This document shows, piece after piece, positions 34,901 through 43,909 of a stretch of 64,000 nt of DNA. Positions within the stretch are counted from its first letter, which is position 1. Each line of letters begins with the position of its first letter. A program made the translations under genes and the position numbers. The notes under the pieces were generated by a model. It was given only the letters and a program-made list of their open reading frames with translations. It was not told where the DNA came from and did no database searches. Origin of the DNA: Burkholderia sp. Leaf177 (GTDB lineage Bacteria; Pseudomonadota; Gammaproteobacteria; Burkholderiales; Burkholderiaceae); NCBI RefSeq assembly GCF_001424345.1, contig NZ_LMPF01000008.1, forward strand, positions 17,941-81,940. The letters run 5' to 3'.

Positions 34901-36538
34901 TCAATGTTGTTCGTCGAAGGCGCGAGCCGCACGTTCGGAAGCCACGATAATCAGCTTCATGGTCGCCCGCGTTGCGCCGACAAAAAACTTGCGCGCGACT
35001 TGTTCGTCGAAGGCGTCGAAGTCGACTTCGGTGAAGATCACGCACGGCGCCGATTGCCCCTTGAATCGATAAATGGATTCGAGCAGCACGTCGCCCTCGC
35101 GATATTCCGGATTCCCGAACAAATCATAAGACCCGGTGAAACTGCGCAGCCGATGCGGCCCGAGATGCTCGACCGACGTCAGCACGGAACCCTCGCGCCC
35201 GCGAAACGACAGCACCGCAATATCCTGCTTCCGGTAACCGAGCGCAAGCGCTTGCGTGATCGCGCGTTTGGTCGCCTCGATCACTTCATCGGGGTGACCG
35301 TTTTCATACGTGGACAAGCTCACTTCGGAACCATCGAACGGACTGCCTGCGTCGAGCCGAACTTCGCGTCCCACGATCCGGCGGATGTACGCAAGCAAAT
35401 CACGCGGGCTGCGATAGTTCGTGGTCTCGCGCAACGTGGTCCATCCCGGCAGCGGCACGGGATCGCGGAAATAAAGGTTTTGCATGGGGTCTTCGAGCCA
35501 CCACCACGCGCCCTCCGGTTTGAGCAGCCGCGCGAGCGCATCGACCCAGACCGCATGGAAATCCTGGCCTTCGTCGACGATCAACACGTCGAACTTCCAG
35601 TGCTCGGCAATATCGATTTTTGCGAAGCGGTCTTCCAACGTGCTGAACACGTTCGGCTGGCTGAAGTCAGGCGGCGTGCCGGCGTCGCGTGTGATCGCGG
35701 CGCTCAACTGATGGTAGTTGGCAATGCGCGCTTCAGACGGCGCCACCAGCCGGATATGATCCGCGAGCGGCCGGTTGAAGCAGACGTAGAGCACGCTGCG
35801 TCCCTTCGCCACCGCGTCGCGCATGACCTGTACAGCAAGTTGCGTCTTGCCCGAACCGGCCGTGCCGATCACGCGCAACCTGAACGGCTCGAACTCGAGG
35901 CGTCGCGCCCAGGTTGCAAGACCGCCAGAAAGCCGCGTGACGAGCATGTCTGCCTGGCCGACGAGCGCGTTGGTGTCGGGCGTGAGCGCGAGTTCATCGG
36001 AGAGAAAATGGTGAATCCGCGCGGATGCTTCGAAGCGCGGTTCATCCGGCGGAAGGATTTCCAGCACGACCGACGGCAGCCTGGATTTACGGCTCGCATC
36101 GACAATCCGCGATTCGGGAACACCCGCAATAGAGGCATCCTTGACCGTGTAGTCCGGGCAATAAAGCAGCTCTTCAATGCGATACGTGCCGGCGCCGAAC
36201 GCCGCCGTGAATCGGCGATGCAGGTTTTCGAGCGTATGCGCCAGCTGAATGGCGACGTTGCGCTCCTTTTGCATGTAGACCTTCATCAGGCCGGCCGGCG
36301 TCTCACGCAGAAACCCGGCCTTTTGTTCGATCACGAGCACCCGGCCCGAAGGCGCGACCACGACGAAATCCGCTTCCCCGAAAACGGAAAAGCCTTCGTT
36401 GATGCGCGTCCAGTGCACGCCGTGATACACGGTGTAGTCGTCGGGAAGCTTCGAGAGCAGTGCGAGCGTATCGAGCTCGCGTGCGGCCGCGCCGGTTGCT
36501 TCCAGGTTTTTCCAGTCGTCGGGGACGATTCGAGCCAT
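34901..36538 (-). CDS. NERD-like nuclease domain fused to an SF1 helicase
   Basis: The 545-residue protein has an N-terminal NERD-like restriction-fold region (about 20-110) with the PD-(D/E)xK-type residues in EADFVVV and VIEQKAG. A superfamily 1 helicase follows, with Walker A GTAGSGKTQ near 222, Walker B VLIVDEGQDFH near 321, TTNYRS near 390 and a C-terminal motif (KFFVGATRA). It ends 4 bp before the start of the SUOX-fold gene and may be co-transcribed with it. Similar nuclease-helicase proteins act in DNA repair or phage defence; which applies is not shown. Confidence 0.8.
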   Translation of the reverse strand: MARIVPDDWKNLEATGAAARELDTLALLSKLPDDYTVYHGVHWTRINEGFSVFGEADFVVVAPSGRVLVIEQKAGFLRETPAGLMKVYMQKERNVAIQLAHTLENLHRRFTAAFGAGTYRIEELLYCPDYTVKDASIAGVPESRIVDASRKSRLPSVVLEILPPDEPRFEASARIHHFLSDELALTPDTNALVGQADMLVTRLSGGLATWARRLEFEPFRLRVIGTAGSGKTQLAVQVMRDAVAKGRSVLYVCFNRPLADHIRLVAPSEARIANYHQLSAAITRDAGTPPDFSQPNVFSTLEDRFAKIDIAEHWKFDVLIVDEGQDFHAVWVDALARLLKPEGAWWWLEDPMQNLYFRDPVPLPGWTTLRETTNYRSPRDLLAYIRRIVGREVRLDAGSPFDGSEVSLSTYENGHPDEVIEATKRAITQALALGYRKQDIAVLSFRGREGSVLTSVEHLGPHRLRSFTGSYDLFGNPEYREGDVLLESIYRFKGQSAPCVIFTEVDFDAFDEQVARKFFVGATRATMKLIIVASERAARAFDEQH

Positions 36539-36693
36539 GCTTCGCCTTCGCGCTAAATACGGGATTCGGGGCTTGGTTCAGCGTGTTCGCCGCGCGCCTT
36601 CGGCATGCCGCAACATCGCCCGGATCAAGCCGGATTCGGGAAATCTGCGGCCATTGTACGCAAGCCGCGCGAGTCCCCGGCCCGTTTCCCGGA

Positions 36694-37365
36694 TCAGTCC
36701 GCAAAGTCGTATTTGCCGCCGCGTTCGAGTGCTCGCTGATAAGCGGGACGCGCATGAATCCGCTGCAGAAATGCCGATATGCGCGGCAGGGATTTGGCGC
36801 CTGCGCGCTGGCTGGCGGCTTCGAGCGGAAAGCTCATTTGAACGTCGGCGGCGCTGAAGGTATCGCCTGCAAACCACTCAGACTTCGACAACTCGTTTTC
36901 CACATAACCGAAGTGCAGCTTCAATTGCGGATCGATAAAACTTTCCTGCATGGTCTGCGATATCCGGCGCGCGATCGGCTTCACAAAAAACGGCATGGGC
37001 GCGCTGCCGATGCGCAACGCTACGAGCTTGAGCAACAGCGGCGGCATGGCCGAACCCTCGGCGTAGTGCATCCAGTAATCGTAACGCAGCCGCTCGGGCG
37101 AAATGCCGTGCGGCGGCGCGAAGCGGCCCTCGCCATAACGCTCGTTCAGATACGCCAGGATTGCGCCGGATTCGGCAAGCGTGCGCCCTTCGTCGGTGAT
37201 GACCGGTGACTTGCCTAGCGGATGCACCGCGCGCAGTTCGGGTGGCGCGAGCATGGTATTTGGATCGCGTTGATAACGCTTGATGTCGTATTCGACGCCC
37301 AATTCTTCCAGCATCCAGAGCACGCGTTGTGAGCGGGAATTATTGAGGTGGTGAACTATGAGCAT
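36694..37365 (-). CDS. Glutathione S-transferase family protein
   Basis: The 223-residue GST has an N-terminal thioredoxin-fold domain (MLIVHHLNNSRSQRVLWMLEEL, with the glutathione-contacting SNxS-like region and HPLGKSPVITD, then ESGAILAYL). An all-helical C-terminal domain follows. The start at 37365 is set by the canonical first strand; the open frame reaches 37446. It conjugates or reduces substrates with glutathione in the cytoplasm. No linked pathway genes. Confidence 0.88.
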   Translation of the reverse strand: MLIVHHLNNSRSQRVLWMLEELGVEYDIKRYQRDPNTMLAPPELRAVHPLGKSPVITDEGRTLAESGAILAYLNERYGEGRFAPPHGISPERLRYDYWMHYAEGSAMPPLLLKLVALRIGSAPMPFFVKPIARRISQTMQESFIDPQLKLHFGYVENELSKSEWFAGDTFSAADVQMSFPLEAASQRAGAKSLPRISAFLQRIHARPAYQRALERGGKYDFAD

Positions 37366-37570
37366 GGAGGCTTTGCGATAAGGGTTGAGGTCCGGGCGCG
37401 AACGCGCAAAGAATACAACACCGGCGCCCGCGCGGGACATTGGCAAAACCGAGTCGATCCTCGGTTTGTTTACGCTGCATTGCGCACCAGGCGCGTTTTA
37501 TGCGTGGGCGATGTTCCGGCTTACATGTCAATTCCAACAACCACGCGCGCACGCACGCAAAGGACATTTC

Positions 37571-37741
37571 ATGACCCTGGTGATTTATCTCGTCGGCTGG
37601 CTGATCTTGATCGGTGGCGTTTCGTGGGCGCTCGTCGCCATGCACGTGACGCAGCACACCATCCTGATCGTCGATGTGATCCTGCTCGGAATCGCGGTCA
37701 TCACGGGTGCCACCCGGGCACGCAATCGCGACCGGTCTTAG
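37571..37741 (+). CDS. Small two-helix membrane protein
   Basis: A 56-residue protein with two hydrophobic segments (about 3-24 and 29-47) and a basic tail (RARNRDRS). An AAAGGA ribosome-binding site lies 7 nt upstream of ATG 37571. The positive C-terminus suggests both ends face the cytoplasm. Function unknown. Its length and hydrophobicity support a real small protein. Confidence 0.6.
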   Translation: MTLVIYLVGWLILIGGVSWALVAMHVTQHTILIVDVILLGIAVITGATRARNRDRS

Positions 37742-37786
37742 GCGAATCGCGGCGGCTGGCCAAGGCTTGCCGCCGCTCGAATAGCC

Positions 37787-38200
37787 CTACGACAAAACCC
37801 GCGCGCTCAGCGACTGCTGGATCAACGTGACCAATGCATCCGGATGTGCGGGCTTGGTCATGAAGTGCTGGAACCCTTCGCCGATACTTCGCAATCGGTA
37901 CTCGTCGCCGTCGTGGCCTGTGAGCGCAATTGCAATCGATGGCGTCAAGTTGCCTCGAATTTCATGGTCGCGCAAACGTTGGATCAGGTAGAAGCCGTCC
38001 ATCATCGGCAAGTCGATATCGCAGATCACTGCATCTGGCAGAACGCGAATGGCGGTTTCCGCGCCCTCTTCGGCGTCGGCTACGGCAACCACATCCGCGC
38101 CTTCTTCCTCCAACAACATACGCAGTGATTCCCTGCTTTCCAGATCGTCTTCAACCAGCACGATCCGGGCATGTCCCAGTCTCGCTACATCATTCATCAT
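37787..38200 (-). CDS. Single-domain response regulator
   Basis: A receiver-only protein of 137 residues, with the acidic pair LVEDDLES, phospho-acceptor Asp in VICDIDLPMMDG, the conserved Thr in ALTGHDG and Lys in MTKPAHPDAL. No output domain, so it works as a phospho-relay or by protein contact. The start ATGATGAATG at 38200 is preferred; an open frame reaches 38260. It could serve either hybrid kinase in this window or an unlinked one. Confidence 0.85.
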   Translation of the reverse strand: MMNDVARLGHARIVLVEDDLESRESLRMLLEEEGADVVAVADAEEGAETAIRVLPDAVICDIDLPMMDGFYLIQRLRDHEIRGNLTPSIAIALTGHDGDEYRLRSIGEGFQHFMTKPAHPDALVTLIQQSLSARVLS

Positions 38201-38573
38201 TATCTTTTCGTACAGCTCAAACAGGATTTCGGTGCCGATGTCGCTGCTGCGTCTTCTCACTCTTTGCTAACACTTACCAATTGCAGCACTACGGCGCGAG
38301 ATCCATGCGGCACCGTGTTATAAGCCGAGCACGCCGGTGTCGAACGTTGCACGGTTCAAATTTTTCAACGGGCGCAGTATGCCTCATCGATTTCGAACAA
38401 CCATTTAGCAAAAAACAGACCGACCGCAGAAAGTGCATGAGCAACGGCGGTGGGAGCCTTTCTACACAAGGCTTTGCCATGTCTTACCTTTTGTTGAAAT
38501 GAAACATCACGACAATAAGCACGCTGGTAAGCGGGTAACTTTCGGTGCACCAAATTGCATCGAAAGATCAGAT
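38201..38573. other. 373-bp intergenic region
   Basis: No convincing gene on either strand. One short hairpin (AGCCTT / AAGGCT, 38455-38473) is visible, and the stretch is AT-richer than its surroundings. It should hold the promoter of the response-regulator gene. Confidence 0.4.
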
Positions 38574-39434
38574 TTATTGGCTTGATCGTGCAACGCTGGC
38601 GTTCTTTATGACGGGATTATGCGAGCGCAGCAACGCACGGTATTCGGTCGGCGTAAGGCCAACGGTCGCCTTGAATTGCCGCGTGAACGCGCTGTGATCC
38701 GTGTAGCCGCACAGCGCCGCCACGTCCGTCACCTTGTCGTGCGTGACGAGAAGCGCTGTGGCTGCATCGAGCCGCGTCTTGAGCAACACTTGCCGCGGCG
38801 TCAGATGAAACACCTTGTGGAAATAGCGCTCGAGTTGCGCAATGGACATGTTCGCCATGGACGCGAGATGCGGCATGTTCAGCGGCTGCACGAAATTGCA
38901 CTGGATATGCTGGACCACGGCGGCCAGCCTGCTATATGCAGGATGCGTGCTTTCATCGGCTTGCAGGTCGCGCGAAATTCCTGCAAGACCCACCACGTTG
39001 CCGTGTGCATCGTGAAGCGGCTGTTTCGACGTCATGCACCAGCCGGGCTGGCGTGCCGGATAAAGATGCAGTTCCAGCTGGTCGATCATCGCGTTGCCTT
39101 GCGCAATGACCGAGCGGTCCTGTGCCGTATAAATGCGCCCGAAACGTTGCGGGAAAACTTCTTCCGCGGTCTTGCCCAACAACCCTGATTTTTCTTTCAG
39201 ACCGCAACGTGAAGCAAGCGCGCGGTTCACCAGCGCGTAGCGCGCCTCTTCGTCTTTGACAAAGAACACGATGTCAGGCATTGCATCGAAGACCGGCTCA
39301 AGCAGCCTGAAATGCTCGAGCATGGTGTCGAGCGTGGAGGCGCCCGCAGCCGAATGCAGCGCGGCATGCAGGCCGGCCCGGTTGATCGCTTGCTCATGCG
39401 CGCGTGGCGCCGGACGGTCCGTCGTAGTGATCAT
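38574..39434 (-). CDS. AraC-family regulator with PAS domain, likely for hydroxyproline genes
   Basis: The 286-residue protein has an N-terminal PAS-like sensor (about 45-160; FDAMPDIVFFVKDEEARYALVNRAL, GLLGKTAEEVFP). A C-terminal pair of AraC helix-turn-helix motifs follows (about 180-280; MANMSIAQLERYFHKVFHLTPRQ, VTDVAALCGYTDHSAFTRQFKATVGLTPTEYR). PAS-AraC regulators of this type adjoin hydroxyproline or related catabolic genes in several proteobacteria. It lies 131 bp downstream of the epimerase gene, same strand. Confidence 0.85.
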   Translation of the reverse strand: MITTTDRPAPRAHEQAINRAGLHAALHSAAGASTLDTMLEHFRLLEPVFDAMPDIVFFVKDEEARYALVNRALASRCGLKEKSGLLGKTAEEVFPQRFGRIYTAQDRSVIAQGNAMIDQLELHLYPARQPGWCMTSKQPLHDAHGNVVGLAGISRDLQADESTHPAYSRLAAVVQHIQCNFVQPLNMPHLASMANMSIAQLERYFHKVFHLTPRQVLLKTRLDAATALLVTHDKVTDVAALCGYTDHSAFTRQFKATVGLTPTEYRALLRSHNPVIKNASVARSSQ

Positions 39435-39565
39435 TCGCGTCTCGCTGGCGTCGTCGATGTCCGCGATTTGCGCCGGGTTTTCAACTCAACCCAAGGCGCA
39501 TTGCGTTGCGCCCGATTATAGAGGCGACACGCGTGCGCCAAAATTGGTAATGACCGCAAGCCGCG

Positions 39566-40519
39566 TCAAGCCGCCCGGATGCCTTTGGCGAACGGATCGG
39601 TATCGTCGAAACAAAGGCGACCTTCCGCCATGATGTGCGCGCGGCCCGTAATGACCGGAATTACCGCCGTTTTCTCATCCGTGTTTGCACGCTGATAGCA
39701 CGCGTCGAACACGCTGCCAATAATGCTTTCCTGGCGCCATATTTCGCCCTCGGCAAGCTCGCGGTCGGCGGAAAGACACGCGACTTTCGCGCTCGTGCCC
39801 GTCCCGCACGGAGAGCGATCGTACGCGCTGCCCGGACATAGAACGAAGTTGCGGCTGTCGATGCCCTCGCGCGGCGAATCTGCGAACAATTCGATGTGAT
39901 CGATGACCGCGCCATGTGCGCCGGTGATGTTCTGCGCGTGCAGCGCAATGCGCACGGCATCCGCAAATGCCGTCAAGCGCGGGATGTTGTTTGCATCGAG
40001 TTCCTGGCCATGATTTCCTGCGAGGAAAAACCAGTTGCCGCCCCAGGCGACGTCGCCCGTAAGCGATCCGTGATTGGGGACATCGACGGTGACCGCGTGC
40101 CGGTGTCTGTATGCAGGAACGTTGCGTACGCTCACGCTGCCATCTTCGTTGAGCGTTGCTTCGACAATGCCTGCCGGCGTCTGGATCTTGTACGATCCTG
40201 CCCCGATCTTCCCAAGATAAGCAAGCGATACCACGAGGCCTATCGTCCCGTGACCGCACATGCCGAGGTAGCCGACATTATTGAAAAAGATGACGGCGGC
40301 TACGCATTCGGGATCATCCGGCTCGCATAACAACGCGCCCACGATGACGTCGGAACCGCGCGGTTCCGTGACGACACCTGCGCGCCAGTCGTCATGATAT
40401 TCGCGAAGATAGTTGAGGCGCTCGGTCAGCGTGCCAGCGCCGAGATCCGGCCCTCCGGACATGACGAGGCGCGTAGGTTCGCCGCCGGTATGCGAGTCGA
40501 TGAAGTTCACGGTTTTCAT
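39566..40519 (-). CDS. 4-hydroxyproline 2-epimerase (proline racemase family)
   Basis: The 317-residue proline-racemase-family enzyme has both catalytic Cys, in MCGHGTIG near residue 90 and [10 protein letters not shown] near 236. That points to a true epimerase/racemase rather than the dehydratase branch, which has Thr or Ser at one site. It interconverts trans-4-hydroxy-L-proline and cis-4-hydroxy-D-proline. The divergent DapA-family gene encodes the deaminase two steps on. The dehydrogenase between them is not next to it; a candidate trimer lies at 6323-9178. Confidence 0.88.
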   Translation of the reverse strand: MKTVNFIDSHTGGEPTRLVMSGGPDLGAGTLTERLNYLREYHDDWRAGVVTEPRGSDVIVGALLCEPDDPECVAAVIFFNNVGYLGMCGHGTIGLVVSLAYLGKIGAGSYKIQTPAGIVEATLNEDGSVSVRNVPAYRHRHAVTVDVPNHGSLTGDVAWGGNWFFLAGNHGQELDANNIPRLTAFADAVRIALHAQNITGAHGAVIDHIELFADSPREGIDSRNFVLCPGSAYDRSPCGTGTSAKVACLSADRELAEGEIWRQESIIGSVFDACYQRANTDEKTAVIPVITGRAHIMAEGRLCFDDTDPFAKGIRAA

Positions 40520-40569
40520 GCTGTCATCGTAGGAATTGGGGCGCGTTGCGTCTTGGTCGCGCTAGGCGT

Positions 40570-40828
40570 GTTCAATGCCGATTTCAGCATAATCTTTGCG
40601 GCTGGCTGGGTGCGTCTGAGCGCGGCCCAAGGGCAATTATTCAGCAAACAGACAGCGAAATCCCTATGCTGAAATCGGCACCCGGCCTGCGTGCCAGATG
40701 CAAGACCATCGGTTTTTCAAGGCTTAGACTCTATCCAATTCACTATTGTCAGGAGCGCTGCCGTGGCACATATCTGGGAAGGCGTCATGCCCGCCGTCAC
40801 AACGAAGTTCAATGCCGATTTCAGCATA
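40570..40828. repeat. Three copies of a 16-bp sequence across the divergent hydroxyproline promoter
   Basis: TGCCGATTTCAGCATA occurs at 40576-40591 and 40813-40828 (plus strand), and its exact reverse complement at 40665-40680. The two plus-strand copies extend to 22 identical bases (40570-40591 and 40807-40828). The first two copies face each other in the intergenic region. The third lies inside the deaminase coding sequence, where it reads FNADFSI. This could be a set of regulator sites or a duplicated fragment. Confidence 0.75.
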
Positions 40829-41668
40829 GACCGCGAGTGGACGAAGAAGAATATCGAAGCGCAAATCAGCGCGGGAGTCGACGGCATCATCGTGTGTGGA
40901 TCGCTTGGCGAAGCATCCACGCTGTCCCTCGAAGAGAAGCTGGACGTGCTGGATATCGCCGTCGATGCAGCGCGGGATCGTGTGCCAGTGCTCTTGACCA
41001 TCGCTGAAAACAGCACACTCGACGGCTGCCGTCAGGCCGAACTCGGCGTGAAACACGGCGCCGCGGGTTATATGGTTTTGCCCGGCTTGCGCTACGTATC
41101 CGATCGCCGCGAGACGCTGAATCATTACCGAGTGATCGCCAGCGCCAGCCCGTTGCCGATCATGGTCTACAACAACCCGCTTGCTTACGGCGTGGACGTG
41201 ACGCCCGACATGTTCGCCGAACTCGCCGACGAAAAGAAGTTCGTCGCGATCAAGGAATCAGCTGGCGACGTGCGCCGGTTTACCGATCTCATCAACGCCG
41301 TCGGCGATCGATACGCCCTTTTTTGCGGCGTCGATAACCTTGCAATGGAGGCCGTTTTGATGGGCGCGCATGGCTGGGTCGCGGGGCTCGTGTGCGCGTT
41401 CCCGGCTGAAACGGTAGCCATTTTCAAGCTGTTGAAGGCCGGGCGCCTGGAAGAAGCGCGCACGATCTACCGCTGGTTTGCACCCATGCTCGCGCTCGAT
41501 GTCTCCACGAAACTCGTGCAGAACATCAAGCTTGCAGAAGCGATAGTCGGTCTAGGCACCGAACCGGTTCGTCCGCCACGCCTGCCGCTTGCAGGCGACG
41601 AGCGGCGCGAAGTCGAGGCGCTGATCCGCCATTCGATCGAAACACGTCCGGCCTTGCCGGCTTATTAA
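40763..41668 (+). CDS. DapA-family lyase/deaminase, likely pyrroline-4-hydroxy-2-carboxylate deaminase
   Basis: The 301-residue DapA-superfamily TIM barrel has the Schiff-base Lys in FVAIKESAGD, the family motif VCGSLGEASTLS near residue 45 and the Tyr in MVYNNPLAYG. Next to a hydroxyproline epimerase this type deaminates pyrroline-4-hydroxy-2-carboxylate to 2-oxoglutarate semialdehyde. GTG 40763 with CAGGAG 7 nt upstream is preferred to the ATG at 40691, which lies in the repeat-bearing promoter region. The semialdehyde dehydrogenase that completes the route is not adjacent. Confidence 0.85.
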   Translation: MAHIWEGVMPAVTTKFNADFSIDREWTKKNIEAQISAGVDGIIVCGSLGEASTLSLEEKLDVLDIAVDAARDRVPVLLTIAENSTLDGCRQAELGVKHGAAGYMVLPGLRYVSDRRETLNHYRVIASASPLPIMVYNNPLAYGVDVTPDMFAELADEKKFVAIKESAGDVRRFTDLINAVGDRYALFCGVDNLAMEAVLMGAHGWVAGLVCAFPAETVAIFKLLKAGRLEEARTIYRWFAPMLALDVSTKLVQNIKLAEAIVGLGTEPVRPPRLPLAGDERREVEALIRHSIETRPALPAY

Positions 41669-41676
41669 ATACTAAG

Positions 41677-41697
41677 GCGCCGGAGCAATTCCGGCGC
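41677..41697 (+). terminator. GC hairpin after the DapA-family gene
   Basis: GCGCCGGA / TCCGGCGC with loop GCAAT, 8 nt after the stop. No T-run follows, so termination would be weak or Rho-assisted. Confidence 0.45.
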
Positions 41698-41820
41698 GTC
41701 GCTTTGTATCGGCGGCACCGTCCGCACCTCGAGGCGGCTTCATTTCGAAGCCCGCCCACGCCTTGACTCCCCATTGCCACGCCTCTAGAGAATCAACAAA
41801 CAGCGCAAAGTTATCGGGTT

Positions 41821-41844
41821 CGTTATATTCTCCCGGATATCACG
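41821..41844. promoter_or_regulatory. Candidate ModE operator 1 (before the AN-repeat protein gene)
   Basis: CGTTATAT-N8-ATATCACG, a 24-bp inverted repeat that ends 24 bp before ATG 41869. The architecture (8-8-8) and left arm equal those of the E. coli modA operator as I recall it (CGTTATAT-N8-ACATAACG). The position would block or overlap the promoter. Confidence 0.7.
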
Positions 41845-41868
41845 ATAAAGCATTGCAAGGAGTTCCCG

Positions 41869-42396
41869 ATGTCCGGGCAACAGGAAAGTTCGCATCGCGT
41901 TGCAACATCAATTTCAGTCGCCCATAGTTTGTCGGGGGCAATCACGCCGCTCAACACCGCGCGCGATCCCGATCACACGGCCGCAATCCGCGACGTGGTC
42001 GATGCGTTCCGGAACCTCCACGCAAGCGTCGCCCGTTTTGTTTTGATGCTCGAAGATGTACTGGGCGACGCCCGTTCGCTAGAAGCGACATCCGGGCAAA
42101 CACTCGGTGAGCTTTTATCGTCGCTCTACGATCACGCGCGCGCTTTGGGCTTTGTGCGCATCGACGATTTGCGCTTCGCCATCGAGACAGCGCGTTCGGC
42201 GGAACAGCAACGTGATCTGGTTTTCCAGGTCACGCCGGGAAGCGGAACCGAGGGTCTGCAGCGCGTTGCGCGTGGCTTCCAGAAGCTGGATGCGACCTTC
42301 GTCGGCCTTTGCGTCGAGCATGTGCTGGAGCAGCATTATCGCGATCGCGCCAACGCCAACGCCAACGCCAACGCCAACGCCGACGCATCGGTCTAG
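41869..42396 (+). CDS. Protein of unknown function with Ala-Asn repeat tail, in the predicted Mo regulon
   Basis: A 175-residue, mostly helical cytoplasmic protein. GCAAGGAG precedes ATG 41869 by 5 nt. Residues about 35-155 form amphipathic helices (VVDAFRNLHASVARFVLMLEDVL, LGELLSSLYDHARALGF). The C-terminus is a low-complexity ANANANANANAD tail encoded by a hexanucleotide repeat. I do not recognise the family. The ModE-like site 24 bp upstream suggests expression tied to molybdate supply. Confidence 0.65.
   Translation: MSGQQESSHRVATSISVAHSLSGAITPLNTARDPDHTAAIRDVVDAFRNLHASVARFVLMLEDVLGDARSLEATSGQTLGELLSSLYDHARALGFVRIDDLRFAIETARSAEQQRDLVFQVTPGSGTEGLQRVARGFQKLDATFVGLCVEHVLEQHYRDRANANANANANADASV
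42349..42384 (+). repeat. GCCAAC hexanucleotide repeat
   Basis: Five perfect GCCAAC units (42349-42378) followed by GCCGAC. In frame it codes for Ala-Asn pairs at the end of the 175-residue protein. Changes in copy number would lengthen or shorten the tail without shifting the frame. Confidence 0.9.
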
Positions 42397-42435
42397 CAAC
42401 AAAGCCGGCACGGCCGTTCGCGTTCGGATATGCCT

Positions 42436-42459
42436 CGTTATATTCGATGGTATATTTCG
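42436..42459. promoter_or_regulatory. Candidate ModE operator 2 (before the DUF2325 gene)
   Basis: CGTTATAT-N8-ATATTTCG, same 8-8-8 geometry as the other sites, about 70 bp before the GTG start of the DUF2325 gene. The left arm is identical to site 1 and the right arm to the site at 45044. Confidence 0.75.
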
Positions 42460-42527
42460 CTTGTCCGATGCCAGACATTCTTTGTGCCGTCTTTTGTCCG
42501 GCTGCCTGAAACCCAGATCGAATCGAG

Positions 42528-43880
42528 GTGAATGTGCAATCCGCTCCACCTTTCCGTTTAGCCCCGGCGGGCCGTGCCCGCAAGACGTCAGGCGAATCTG
42601 CCGGAGACGCGGGCGCTTACAAGGGTTTATCGGCCGATGCATGCTGCACGCCCTCTAATGCAGAGCTTCGGAGCGTGAACCGGCGCGCGCGGCTGGCCGA
42701 CCTGGATTCGCATCTGCATTGCTCGATCATTGGAACGTGCCTGAGCACGAACGAACTCAGAAAGCTCGTCCCCAAGTTCACCGATCTCGACAAGCAGCAC
42801 GCCAGCGACCTCGAGATTCATCACGCGGCGGTGGAGCTTGCCATAGAAGGCGGGCCGGCAGCGAAGGCCCTGCAGAAGGCACTCGATGCCCGCTACTCAG
42901 GCGCGGTGCGTCGGTTCGAAACAGCCAAAACGTCTGAAGCCTTGTTAGTGTTATGGAAAGAGGCGCTCAAAAGTGGCGACATTCCGCCGGCTTACTGGGC
43001 GCTGATGACGCATCCGCAAGCCGTCATGAGCGTGCGGCAGACTGCGTTCGGCGACTTGCACATGCTGTCTCATCTGGTCGGTGCCGCAAACCGGGCGGAC
43101 ATTCGCCGGCTGGTTGCGCTAGAGGAAGAAAACGCAGCGCTGAAAGACAAGACAGAGCGTCAGCAAAGCAAGCTGCATGAGGTCAGTACCGAGCGCGATG
43201 CAACCGTACGACGCTTAACCGAACAACTCGCCGCGATGTCGGCGAAGGCGCTACGTGCGCCGGATGTATCGGAGGGAAGCCTTGAAGCCGAAGTTCAGAC
43301 GCTTCGTGAAGCAATGGTTGCGCGCGATGAACGGCTGGCGATCCACACCAGCCGGCGTGAAGCTGCGGAACAACGCGCAATCAACGAGCAAAATTACGCA
43401 CGCGCGCTAAGCGCGCGCCTTGACGACACAATCGCTACGCTCAACATCGTGCAGGCCGAATGTGGCGCACTGGAACAAGCGATGCTCGCCCAAGGCGAAG
43501 AGGCAGGATCGCGCCGTGCGGACCTCGAAAATCTCACGGGCAAGCGTGTGGTTTATGTCGGCGGCCGGCCGGGATCAAACGCGGCGTTGAGGCAACTGGT
43601 TGAATCGGCGGGCGGCGATTTTGTCGTGCACGATGGCGGCATAGAAGACCGCAAAGGTATGTTCGCGGCCGCGTTGCCGCGCGCGGATATCGTTGTGTTT
43701 CCGGTGGATTGCATCGACCATGATTCCATGAATTTGCTCAAGCGCGTCTGCGATCGTCATCAGGTCGACTATCATCCGGTGAGGACGGCAAGCGTGGCAA
43801 GCTTCATGGAATTGATGGCGCGGCTTGGCCGAACTGCGTCTCAACCGCCGGCCTCGCGCTTTTGCCTGAAGCATGGCTAA
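42528..43880 (+). CDS. DUF2325 domain protein with coiled coil
   Basis: The 450-residue protein has a helical N-terminal half (about 60-210), a long coiled coil (about 205-335; LEEENAALKDKTERQQSKLHEV and heptads after it) and a C-terminal DUF2325 domain (about 340-435). That domain has Rossmann-like strands and a conserved Cys: RVVYVGGRPGSNAALRQLVE, FVVHDGGIEDRKG, ADIVVFPVDCIDHDSM. I recall DUF2325 proteins beside nif or molybdenum genes in related bacteria. Biochemical role unknown. The GTG start at 42528 follows a GAGG closely; GTG 42534 is an alternative. Confidence 0.78.
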   Translation: MNVQSAPPFRLAPAGRARKTSGESAGDAGAYKGLSADACCTPSNAELRSVNRRARLADLDSHLHCSIIGTCLSTNELRKLVPKFTDLDKQHASDLEIHHAAVELAIEGGPAAKALQKALDARYSGAVRRFETAKTSEALLVLWKEALKSGDIPPAYWALMTHPQAVMSVRQTAFGDLHMLSHLVGAANRADIRRLVALEEENAALKDKTERQQSKLHEVSTERDATVRRLTEQLAAMSAKALRAPDVSEGSLEAEVQTLREAMVARDERLAIHTSRREAAEQRAINEQNYARALSARLDDTIATLNIVQAECGALEQAMLAQGEEAGSRRADLENLTGKRVVYVGGRPGSNAALRQLVESAGGDFVVHDGGIEDRKGMFAAALPRADIVVFPVDCIDHDSMNLLKRVCDRHQVDYHPVRTASVASFMELMARLGRTASQPPASRFCLKHG

Positions 43881-43909
43881 GGCGAGCACAGCCGAAGCGA
43901 AACCAAACC

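Noticed and set aside
34607..36556. A 649-codon plus-strand open frame opposite the NERD-helicase gene
   Set aside because: The minus-strand protein has full helicase motifs; the plus-strand translation is Arg-rich shadow sequence.
42349..42384. GCCAAC repeat as a phase-variation switch
   Set aside because: The unit is six bases and lies at the very end of the gene, so slippage cannot shift the frame; only tail length would change.
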